Of a stretch of DNA of 19,086 nucleotides, positions 8,888 to 16,125 are shown piece after piece. The notes under the pieces are model-generated. The model made no database searches and had not been told where the DNA came from. It worked only from the letters and a program-made list of their open reading frames with translations. Numbering within the stretch: the stretch's first letter is position 1; every line of letters begins with the position of its first letter. The position numbers and the translations under genes are program-made. The DNA is from an uncultured Bacteroides sp. (GTDB lineage: Bacteria; Bacteroidota; Bacteroidia; Bacteroidales; Bacteroidaceae): NCBI GenBank assembly GCA_959606905.1, contig CAUHML010000057.1:1-19086 (forward strand), read 5' to 3'.

Positions 8888-10510
8888 ATGAAGAAAAATA
8901 CAATAATACAGTTTATAGTCACTGGTATGTTTCTTTTCGGTGCAACTGCATGTACAGGAAACTTTGAAGATTACAATAAAAATCCTCATGAACCAGACCA
9001 AAATGACATGGGAGTAGATTGGTATTTGGTAAGATCATTAGCTCTTAATTTACAAGATTTGATGATGCCAGAACAAGAGAACTTTTCTCAATATGTAGAC
9101 TGTTTGATGGCAGGAGCATTTTCGGGATATGTAGCAGACTCCAATTTGGGTACAGGTTGGTCTGGTCGTTACGCAACTTATAATCCTTCAGACGATTGGA
9201 AAAAAATTCCATTCAATGATTTTTATTCAAAGTTTTATCCTGATTACTTCAATTTGAAAAATCAAAGCGATGATGAACTTTTCTTATCGTTGGCCGAGTT
9301 ATATCGTATCGTCGTAATGTTACGTGTAACAGATACATATGGTCCCATCCCTTATTCAAAAGTAGGTGCAGCTAATGCGATCAAATCCCCTTATGATTCT
9401 CAGCAAGCTGTCTATGCCAAAATGCTAGAAGATTTGGATAATATTATTACAGTATTAGGAAAGTTTGGCAACCAAAGCTTCAGCTCAAGTGCTGATAGAA
9501 TTTATAATGGCAATACATCAGCATGGTATAAGTTTGCCAACTCTTTGAAGCTAAGAATGGCGATGCGTACTTGCTATGTAGCAGGATTTAACGTGAATGG
9601 AAAAACATCACAGCAATTGGCTGAAGAAGCTGTAGCAGCAGGTGTTATGACTGCTGCAACTGATGGCGCTTATCGTAAAGTTGCCGATCATAATCCATGG
9701 CAACGTTTTATGGTACTATGGTCAGATGCACGAATTTCAGCGGATTTAACCTGCTACATGAATGCATACAACGATCCTCGTCGCGAAGCATATTATGATA
9801 AAAGTACTTTTGGCACCGTGTCGGGAAATGCATATACTGGAGAAGAAAGTTATGTAGGTTTACGTCGGGGTATTCTGCAAGGACAATATAACTCCTGGTC
9901 ACAAGGCTCTTCTTGTATGAAAGTCACTACGAGTGATAATATAGTTGTGTTCCGTGCATCAGAAGTCGCTTTCTTGCGTGCTGAAGGAGCTCTTCGTAAC
10001 TGGAACATGGGAGGAACAGCTAAAGACTTCTATGAGGAAGGAATCCGTTTGTCGTTTGAAGAAAACGGAATTACCAGTGGAGTCGAAAATTATCTTGCAA
10101 GTACGGGAAAAGTAGAAGCATATAAAGATCCACTGAAAGGACAAAGTGCCCAAACTTATGATTACTCTGGAGCTATTAATACAAATGTAACTGTGGCATG
10201 GTCTGGAGGTGATTTTGAAAAAAGCTTAGAACAGATTATTACTCAAAAATGGATTGCAAACTTTCCAAATGGTATGGAATCATGGACTGAGTACCGTCGT
10301 ACAGGCTATCCTAAATTAATGCCAATGGCAGCAAATGCAAGTGGAGGAATTGTTAATGATGCGGAAGGTGCACGACGCATGCCATATCCAACTGATGAAT
10401 ATCGTGAAAATAGAGAAAGCGTAGAATCAGCAGTTGCGACATTGACACAAGAGTCCAAGACTAAAAGAGGAGATACGATGGCAACTCACGTATGGTGGGA
10501 CTGTAAATAA
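8888..10510 (+). CDS. SusD/RagB-like nutrient-binding outer membrane lipoprotein
   Basis: Substrate-capturing lid of the SusC channel; 540 residues. The signal peptide ends with ATAC (Cys22). The mature N-terminus has NFEDYNKNPHEP, a hallmark of the SusD-like group (the SusD-like_2 type, by recollection). Further family features are the helical TPR-like stretches (LYRIVVMLRVTDTYGPIPYS, WYKFANSLKLRMAMR), the block VFRASEVAFLRAEGALRNW near 355-375, and the C-terminal MPYPTDEYRENRESVESAV. It lies 11 bases after susC and is surely co-transcribed with it. A 99-base gap with a large dyad follows before the next gene, so expression downstream may differ from that of SusCD. Confidence 0.94.
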   Translation: MKKNTIIQFIVTGMFLFGATACTGNFEDYNKNPHEPDQNDMGVDWYLVRSLALNLQDLMMPEQENFSQYVDCLMAGAFSGYVADSNLGTGWSGRYATYNPSDDWKKIPFNDFYSKFYPDYFNLKNQSDDELFLSLAELYRIVVMLRVTDTYGPIPYSKVGAANAIKSPYDSQQAVYAKMLEDLDNIITVLGKFGNQSFSSSADRIYNGNTSAWYKFANSLKLRMAMRTCYVAGFNVNGKTSQQLAEEAVAAGVMTAATDGAYRKVADHNPWQRFMVLWSDARISADLTCYMNAYNDPRREAYYDKSTFGTVSGNAYTGEESYVGLRRGILQGQYNSWSQGSSCMKVTTSDNIVVFRASEVAFLRAEGALRNWNMGGTAKDFYEEGIRLSFEENGITSGVENYLASTGKVEAYKDPLKGQSAQTYDYSGAINTNVTVAWSGGDFEKSLEQIITQKWIANFPNGMESWTEYRRTGYPKLMPMAANASGGIVNDAEGARRMPYPTDEYRENRESVESAVATLTQESKTKRGDTMATHVWWDCK

Positions 10511-10540
10511 ATCAACCAATGAGTAACAAAAAATAAAAAT

Positions 10541-10571
10541 ATATACCAAGTACTTAGAGTACTTAGTATAT
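10541..10571 (+). promoter_or_regulatory. 31-base near-perfect dyad between susD and the right-arm triad
   Basis: The arms ATATACCAAGTACT (10541-10554) and AGTACTTAGTATAT (10558-10571) pair over 14 bases with one mismatch around TAG. There is no T-tract beyond it, so it is not a classic terminator. It begins 69 bases before the ATG of the GH18-like gene; the left arm has the same core 66 bases before its ATG. Candidates are an operator, an internal promoter element, or an RNA processing/stability hairpin. Confidence 0.7.
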
Positions 10572-10609
10572 TAAATTATACAAATAAAATTACCTTAATT
10601 ATAGCATAT

Positions 10610-11695
10610 ATGAGAAGAAAAATAAAATATCTCATGCCTGTAATGCTGGCATGCTCTATGATGCAGTTCTCGTGTTCTGACTGGACAGACCCAGAAAGCA
10701 TCAATATACATACTCCTTCTATGGAGGAACAAAATCCGGAACTTTATGCCCAATACCTGGAATCTCTCAACAACTTTAAAGCAACAGACCATCAGGTAGT
10801 AATTGTTTCAGTTAATAATGTAAGCACTGTAACAACCTCACGCAGTCAACACCTTACTGATATGCCTGACAGTCTCGACTATATTTGTCTAAACAATACA
10901 ATGGAAGTAAATCAGGCAAATATATCTGAGATGAAGGAAGTACGTCGATTGGGTACAAAAGTATTGGGATTAGTTGATTTCGATGCTATAGAAAGTGCAT
11001 GGAAAAAGATTCTTGAAGAAGAAGCAGCCAACGCTGTACCTAATCCCGAATCTGATGAAACAGAAAATGGAGAAGAAGGAGAAGAGACTGTCGACGATGC
11101 AACACGTTTTATTGAATACTGTAAAAGTGAGATCGCTAAACAAATCGCCGCAAGTAACGCTTTGGATGTAGATGGAATTGTAGTGAATTATACAGGCTTC
11201 GACCTCAATTCGCTTGTTGAAGAGAATGAAATTGCCACTGAAACAGCACGTCAAGGAGCATTCTTTGACGCGGTAGCTAACTGGAAAGTTGCGAATACTA
11301 ATAAGGACTTGCTTTTCAAAGGTTACCCGCAGAACGTTATTGGTAAAAGTCTGCTTTCTGATTGTAAATACATCATTGTCAATGCGCATGGAGCAAAAAA
11401 CCAATACGAGATGTCTTATCTCATACTCATGGCATCAGCAAAAAACGTACCAACCGACCGCTTCATCATGGGAGTAACAACGCCTTATCTTACCAATTCG
11501 GGGAGTTACAATGGTGAACTCGGAGATGGCTCATCTGCCATCATTGGAGCTGCTCAATGGGCAGTGGCAAAGACGCCTGACTACACCAAAGCTGGAATTT
11601 CAATTGATGCAGCGGAAAAAGACTATTTTAATGCCAGCAATGTATACCCAACCTTAAAAGAAGCTATAAGTATATTGAGTCCAACCGTTAAATAA
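10610..11695 (+). CDS. Catalytically dead GH18-like surface glycan-binding lipoprotein, right-arm copy
   Basis: This is a 361-residue lipoprotein with Cys22 (MQFSC), followed by SDWTDPESINIH, nearly the same mature start as the left-arm copy. The GH18 active-site strand reads VDGIVVNYTG: D188 remains, but the catalytic Asp position is Asn193 and the Glu position is Thr195. Both key residues are thus lost, one more than in the paralogue, and enzyme activity is very unlikely. A Glu/Asp-rich insert at about 136-164 has no counterpart in the left-arm protein. By position (third gene after SusC/SusD) and fold it matches the GH18-like surface glycan-binding protein of BT_3983-3987 type loci. The next gene follows after 11 bases. 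Confidence 0.87.
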   Translation: MRRKIKYLMPVMLACSMMQFSCSDWTDPESINIHTPSMEEQNPELYAQYLESLNNFKATDHQVVIVSVNNVSTVTTSRSQHLTDMPDSLDYICLNNTMEVNQANISEMKEVRRLGTKVLGLVDFDAIESAWKKILEEEAANAVPNPESDETENGEEGEETVDDATRFIEYCKSEIAKQIAASNALDVDGIVVNYTGFDLNSLVEENEIATETARQGAFFDAVANWKVANTNKDLLFKGYPQNVIGKSLLSDCKYIIVNAHGAKNQYEMSYLILMASAKNVPTDRFIMGVTTPYLTNSGSYNGELGDGSSAIIGAAQWAVAKTPDYTKAGISIDAAEKDYFNASNVYPTLKEAISILSPTVK

Positions 11696-11706
11696 AAAAC
11701 TGCCTT

Positions 11707-12873
11707 ATGAAATTAAACAATTTAATATTTACAGCTCTTGCCGGTTTCTCAATAATTCTTGCCGGTTGCCAGAACAACGATGAAAATGAACAGCATTATG
11801 ACAATAAACTCTTCATTTCGGCATCGAACTTTACTAAGGAAATACTGTTCAAGGCTGGTGATACAAATGTAGAAACTGGTCTTTCAGTAGCCATAGCAAA
11901 GCCTGAAGAACATGATATCAAAGTGACTATGTCACCTGCTCCCGAACTTTTATCAACTTATAAACTGGCATATTATGATGAAACTGCAGTACTTCTTTCC
12001 GAAGAGCATTATTCAATGCCAGAAACTTCGACTACCATCAAATCAGGTAGTATAGTTAGTCCAGAATTGCCTATTGAATTCATTAATACAGGAGAACTTG
12101 ATATCAAAACCACTTATGTGCTTCCAGTCACTATTAAATCAGTGGAAGGAATCAGCGTTTTGCAAAGTGCTAAGACATATTATTATGTATTCCGCGGAGC
12201 ATCACTTATTAATGTGGTATGTAATATCAGTCGTAATCGTGCTTATCCGGACTTCAAGAATGACTCCAAATTCAATAATCTAACGGAGAATACGATGGAG
12301 ATACTGTTCAAGGCCAATTCATTCCCTAATACTCTGAACACGTTGATGGGTATCGAAAGCAATTATTTGCTCCGTATCGGTGACGCAACCATTCCGAATA
12401 ACCAACTTCAAGTAGCTACTTCTGTTAACAATTGTACAAGCGCAGACCTTCAACTTGAAAGTGGCAAGTGGTATCATGTAGCTGTCGCATTCAATAAAGG
12501 TAATGTCAAAGTATATATCAATGGCGTAGAAAAGCTTTCCGGTTCAACGGGAAAGAGTTCTGTTAGTCTTGGTGCTAAACATACCAATGAGGAAGACGGC
12601 TCACGTTGTTTCTGGGTAGGTTATTCCTATAAAGATGACCGCTATTTTGATGGCGTCGTTTCCGAAGTACGAATCTGGAATCGTGCATTAACAGCAGAAG
12701 AAATTCAGGCAACAAATCACTTCTACACAATAGAACCTGAATCGGAAGGGCTCATTGCATATTGGAAATTCGACGAAGGTTCGGGTACAGTAGCTAAAGA
12801 TTACAGCGTGAGTGGCTATGATTTGACAATCGAAAAAGAACCTAAATGGGAATCTGTTTCATTGCCTCAATAA
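11707..12873 (+). CDS. DUF1735 / LamG-like jelly-roll surface lipoprotein, right-arm copy
   Basis: This is a 388-residue lipoprotein with lipobox ILAGC (Cys21), followed by the polar/acidic QNNDENE. DUF1735 spans about 28-165 (HYDNKLFIS, TTYVLPVTIKSVEGISVLQS). A LamG/concanavalin A-like C-terminal half spans about 170-388 (GKWYHVAVAFNKG, VKVYINGVEKL, GVVSEVRIWNRALTAEEI, GLIAYWKFDEGSGTVAKD). There is no obvious catalytic site, so it is probably a glycan-binding partner of the endoglycosidase encoded just downstream. It is paralogous to 3072-4232; matching blocks run the whole length, with different loops in the LamG half. The function is inferred from family and context. Confidence 0.86.
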   Translation: MKLNNLIFTALAGFSIILAGCQNNDENEQHYDNKLFISASNFTKEILFKAGDTNVETGLSVAIAKPEEHDIKVTMSPAPELLSTYKLAYYDETAVLLSEEHYSMPETSTTIKSGSIVSPELPIEFINTGELDIKTTYVLPVTIKSVEGISVLQSAKTYYYVFRGASLINVVCNISRNRAYPDFKNDSKFNNLTENTMEILFKANSFPNTLNTLMGIESNYLLRIGDATIPNNQLQVATSVNNCTSADLQLESGKWYHVAVAFNKGNVKVYINGVEKLSGSTGKSSVSLGAKHTNEEDGSRCFWVGYSYKDDRYFDGVVSEVRIWNRALTAEEIQATNHFYTIEPESEGLIAYWKFDEGSGTVAKDYSVSGYDLTIEKEPKWESVSLPQ

Positions 12874-12898
12874 TAAATCATTTAACTAAGAATTGAAT

Positions 12899-14323
12899 AT
12901 GAATATGATAAACAATATCAAATATGCTTTCCTGCCAGTGGTAATGTTCACTATGGCAACCTTCACATCTTGTGAGGAAGACATTGAAATAGGAAACAAG
13001 ATAGATGAATCTTCTTATTTGGCATCGACTCAACTGAGCGGATTATTATTGGACGAAAATACGAATAAAAACAGTTCGGTAATCGAGCTCCGAAATAATG
13101 AATATAGCACTAATGTGGTATTCCGTCTTTCTAAACTACCTCAAAAAGGAGTAGATGTTCAAATAGCTGTCGAGGAATCATATGCAGCTATATACAACAC
13201 TATCCATGAAACGGATTTCGAAGTGTTTCCTGCCGCTAATGTGAAAATCGCAAATAATGGTACTTTTGTACTTGCCCCAGATGATAAAGTTACCCCAAGC
13301 GTGAAAGTTACACTGACTGCGTTTGATGGAATGGAAGAGGATAAAACCTACATAGTACCTTTGACAGTAACATCTTCTACTGAAGGAGTAACATTTACTG
13401 AAACGTCCAAGCATATGGTGCTTCTCGTTCAAGATTATCGCAACAAACCTAATACTAACAAAGGAGAAGATGCGGTACAAACAGTTCTTTATTTCGAAGT
13501 TAATGATACTAACCCGCTCAATGCCCTTGAGTTTCTGACTGAAAGTGGTAAATATTTTTTCGACCATATCGTACTTTTTGCTGCTAATATCAATTGGGAT
13601 CCAGAGAAACAACGAGTATATTTAGCGAACAATGAAAATGTTCAATTCTTGCTCGACAATAATGATAAGTATCTACAACCATTGCGTAAAGCTGGTATGA
13701 AAATTATTATCAGCATCCTTGGTAATCATGACGAAGCTGGTGTCGCTCAACTTTCGGATATGGGAGCTAGGGAATTCGCCCGGGAACTGGCAGCTTATTG
13801 CCGTGCTTATAATCTGGACGGCGTCGCTTTCGATGACGAATATTCGAACTCACCAGACCTTTCAAACCCCTGGCTTGCAAGCCCATCAGCTTATGCAGGT
13901 TCACGATTAATGTATGAATGTAAAGCTGTCATGCCGGAAAAAATTGTCTCGCTCTATAACCTTGGCAACATGTATTCAAGTAGTCTCCAAGTTATCGATG
14001 GTATCGAACCTGGTCAGTATTGCGATTATGCTGTAGCTGACTATGGTGGTGCTGCTGGGCCAGGTACCGGTATGACATTGAAACAGTGTGCTGGTATGTC
14101 AATAGAACTAAGACGAGGCAGTGGCAACTCAAGTGAATCTACAGCGCGTTCTAGAAAAGAAGCTGGTTATGGATACTACATGTTCTTCGCACTTGACCCA
14201 TCATTATATGGTTCACAAGTATATAGATGCCAATCCGTTTGTAAAGGTTTGTACGATGAAACATTAGTTTATCCAAGTTACTATTATAAAAAGAATAGTA
14301 CAGAACGTGAAGCTATTAACTGA
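12899..14323 (+). CDS. GH18 endo-beta-N-acetylglucosaminidase lipoprotein (BT_3987-like), right-arm copy
   Basis: Predicted surface endoglycosidase releasing N-glycans from glycoproteins. I chose the ATG at 12899 (474 residues); an in-frame TTG at 12893 is a poorer start. Lipid Cys25 (FTSC) is followed by EED. The DUF1735/BT_3987-like N-terminal domain spans about 30-180 and the GH18 barrel about 190-474. The active-site strand LDGVAFDDEY gives D307, D312 and E314; from memory, D312 and E314 are also the catalytic pair numbers in EndoBT-3987. It shares AANINWD, GVAQLS, FAREL and CRAYNLDGV-type blocks with the left-arm enzyme, but residues after about 320 differ considerably (SNSPDLSNPWLASPSAYAGS here). 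It lies 25 bases after the LamG gene and 32 bases before the BACON/LRR gene. Confidence 0.88.
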   Translation: MNMINNIKYAFLPVVMFTMATFTSCEEDIEIGNKIDESSYLASTQLSGLLLDENTNKNSSVIELRNNEYSTNVVFRLSKLPQKGVDVQIAVEESYAAIYNTIHETDFEVFPAANVKIANNGTFVLAPDDKVTPSVKVTLTAFDGMEEDKTYIVPLTVTSSTEGVTFTETSKHMVLLVQDYRNKPNTNKGEDAVQTVLYFEVNDTNPLNALEFLTESGKYFFDHIVLFAANINWDPEKQRVYLANNENVQFLLDNNDKYLQPLRKAGMKIIISILGNHDEAGVAQLSDMGAREFARELAAYCRAYNLDGVAFDDEYSNSPDLSNPWLASPSAYAGSRLMYECKAVMPEKIVSLYNLGNMYSSSLQVIDGIEPGQYCDYAVADYGGAAGPGTGMTLKQCAGMSIELRRGSGNSSESTARSRKEAGYGYYMFFALDPSLYGSQVYRCQSVCKGLYDETLVYPSYYYKKNSTEREAIN

Positions 14324-14355
14324 TTAATGTATATTTTACCTTAAAAAGAATAGAT

Positions 14356-15858
14356 ATGAAATTATTTAAGAATTTAATGATAGTGTTATCGGTATCCCTC
14401 CTACTATGGGGTTGTTCTGATGATGATGAATCAATCAATAATGGTAATTCAACAATCTCACTATCGACCAATATACTCCAAGTGGATAAAAATGGAGGGG
14501 ATGCTACAGTTACTGTAACAAGCTCCGATAACTGGCGGTTGTCAGGAATATGTGATTGGGCACATCCGTCAATAACTTCAGGTAAAGATGGTGATGTAGT
14601 TACTTTTACCATCGATCCTAACAAATTAGATGAAAAGCGTACTGCAACCTTCAAGTTTTTCACAGGTTCTTCAGTTGTGCCACTACAAGTAGAGTCTCAA
14701 CCTGCATATATAATGGATTTACTTTCTGACGAAGCTCTTTCTATTACTAAAGAAAAAAGTACTGTGAGAATTCAACTTAATACCAATGTGGCCGACCCAA
14801 CGATAACATATAGTGACGGTGGTAAAGAGTGGCTGACATTCGATAGACGTAATGAATTCGGTGGCAAAGTAACTTTATCATTCACTGCTGCCGAGAACAA
14901 GACATATAAAGATCGTAGTACAAAAATTACAATCTCAAGCCCACTCGTTACTGAAAGTGTCAATGTAGATATTAATCAAAAACAAACAGATGCAATTATC
15001 ACCGAAAGTAACACTTTAACATATGATCTAACAGCACGAACTATCTCTTTTAAAGTGAAATACAACGTCAATTACGCTATTTCCATAACAAAAGGGAAAG
15101 ATTGGATTACTGATCAATCAATTTCCGAACCACAAAAAGGCGATGATGGTTTGACTACGGTTACTGTTACTTATAAACTATCCGCATCACCAGCTTCGCG
15201 TGGAGGTACAATTCATATTGCCCAAACCAGTGGTACATTAGTAAAAGATATTGCTATTGTTCAAAAAGATCCGGACGCCAGCCCTGTGGAAATTCCAGAT
15301 GCCGTTCTTCGAGCACTTTGTATATCTAACGGTTGGGCTCTCCCTATTGATGATACCAAATGTATTATTCTTGAAGAAGGATTAAACGCAACTTCATTCT
15401 CTAACACCTCATACTCTAACCAGATTAAAGATTTAACCGGAATAGAGTATTTCCCTAACCTGACTTCATTACGTTTAGGTTATTGTTCAAACATGAAAAA
15501 GCTTGATATTTCAGGTTTACATAAGGTATCATCACTCACATTTAATAGCCCTACTATTTGTGAAGAGTATAATTTGGGAGATAATCCAATTACTAGTTTC
15601 AATGCAGGAGGTAGCTATGTTTATTCGGAGGCAGAAAGTCTTAAAGTCATCAGTAGTAAACTTGAGTCTTTGGATTTAAGTCTTGTTTCCTGGTATGCAA
15701 GTTATGATTATGTTACGTCAATTGATGCTTCGGAATGTCCAGCATTAACAAACTTAAACGCCAATCGTAGCAGCAAAATTAAGACTCTTTATTTAAAGAC
15801 TGGTCAAGTGATACCAAAGTTAACTAAGAATGATGCAACTACTATTGTTTACAAATAA
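14356..15858 (+). CDS. Surface lipoprotein with three BACON-like domains and a C-terminal leucine-rich-repeat region
   Basis: This is a 500-residue protein. The lipobox is LLWGC (Cys20) followed by SDDDE, a textbook Bacteroides surface-export signal. Residues about 33-116, 122-210 and 213-304 are three BACON-like (Bacteroidetes-associated carbohydrate-binding often N-terminal) beta sandwiches; each has the usual W plus closing Q-(K/S)-Q/D pattern (DNWRLSG, KEWLTF, KDWITD). From about 313 (IPDAVLRALCISNGW) to the end is an irregular leucine-rich-repeat region of internalin-like type (IKDLTGIEYFPNLTSLRLG, MKKLDISGLHKVSSLTF, LTNLNANRSSKIKTLYL). No enzyme motif is seen. BACON modules probably act as spacers and the LRR as a protein-binding or glycoprotein-binding face. 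It is the last gene of the right arm, followed by a strong terminator. It is not related to the last gene of the left arm. Confidence 0.82.
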   Translation: MKLFKNLMIVLSVSLLLWGCSDDDESINNGNSTISLSTNILQVDKNGGDATVTVTSSDNWRLSGICDWAHPSITSGKDGDVVTFTIDPNKLDEKRTATFKFFTGSSVVPLQVESQPAYIMDLLSDEALSITKEKSTVRIQLNTNVADPTITYSDGGKEWLTFDRRNEFGGKVTLSFTAAENKTYKDRSTKITISSPLVTESVNVDINQKQTDAIITESNTLTYDLTARTISFKVKYNVNYAISITKGKDWITDQSISEPQKGDDGLTTVTVTYKLSASPASRGGTIHIAQTSGTLVKDIAIVQKDPDASPVEIPDAVLRALCISNGWALPIDDTKCIILEEGLNATSFSNTSYSNQIKDLTGIEYFPNLTSLRLGYCSNMKKLDISGLHKVSSLTFNSPTICEEYNLGDNPITSFNAGGSYVYSEAESLKVISSKLESLDLSLVSWYASYDYVTSIDASECPALTNLNANRSSKIKTLYLKTGQVIPKLTKNDATTIVYK

Positions 15859-15886
15859 TTAATATATAGAGAAATAATTTATAGAG

Positions 15887-15939
15887 AATCCCTTTATTTA
15901 CTCTTTCCAAATCTGTGAATAGAGTCAAATAAAGGGATT
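15887..15939 (+). terminator. Intrinsic terminator of the right (plus-strand) operon
   Basis: The arms AATCCCTTTATTT (15887-15899) and AAATAAAGGGATT (15927-15939) are perfectly complementary, and ACTCT/AGAGT extends the stem inward with a one-base bulge. The loop is about 16 bases. A T-rich stretch (ATTGCTATCTATTTTTATC) follows. It begins 28 bases after the BACON/LRR stop codon. The remainder of 15940-16082 is AT-rich with no visible gene. Confidence 0.82.
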
Positions 15940-16082
15940 ATTGCTATCTATTTTTATCTAATGCTAGCTCTTATCTTAAAATACTCTTTTCATCTATAAA
16001 CAAACCACAACCAGTACTCAAAGACCTTTTTGAATCCAACAATATTGAAATCAACTGATTATATAATCAATGTAACCTTAAA

Positions 16083-16109
16083 ACTCTAAATCATATAAAG
16101 ATTAAGAGT
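16083..16109 (-). terminator. Probable terminator of the helicase gene
   Basis: The arms ACTCTAAATC (16083-16092) and GATTAAGAGT (16100-16109) pair with one mismatch around a 7-base loop. On the minus strand the hairpin runs into TTTTAAGG. It lies 16 bases beyond the helicase stop codon. It is weaker than the other two operon terminators because of low GC content and a short T-tract. Confidence 0.5.
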
Positions 16110-16125
16110 CATTCAAAAAACAAAA

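Noticed and set aside
10970..11404. 144-codon open frame on the minus strand inside the right-arm GH18-like gene
   Set aside because: It is antisense to a clear coding gene, has Cys/Phe-rich composition with no domain, and is explained by codon bias of the real gene.
12893..12898. TTG start for the right-arm endoglycosidase
   Set aside because: A rare start codon; the ATG two codons later gives a normal signal peptide and catalytic numbering that matches, from memory, EndoBT-3987.
13178..13612. 144-codon open frame on the minus strand inside the endoglycosidase gene
   Set aside because: It is antisense to a gene with conserved domains; its product has no signal, motif or sensible start context.
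14316..14663. 115-codon minus-strand frame overlapping the start of the BACON/LRR gene
   Set aside because: It would be the reverse of a well-supported lipoprotein signal and first BACON domain; composition is Ser/Val-rich without any recognisable feature.
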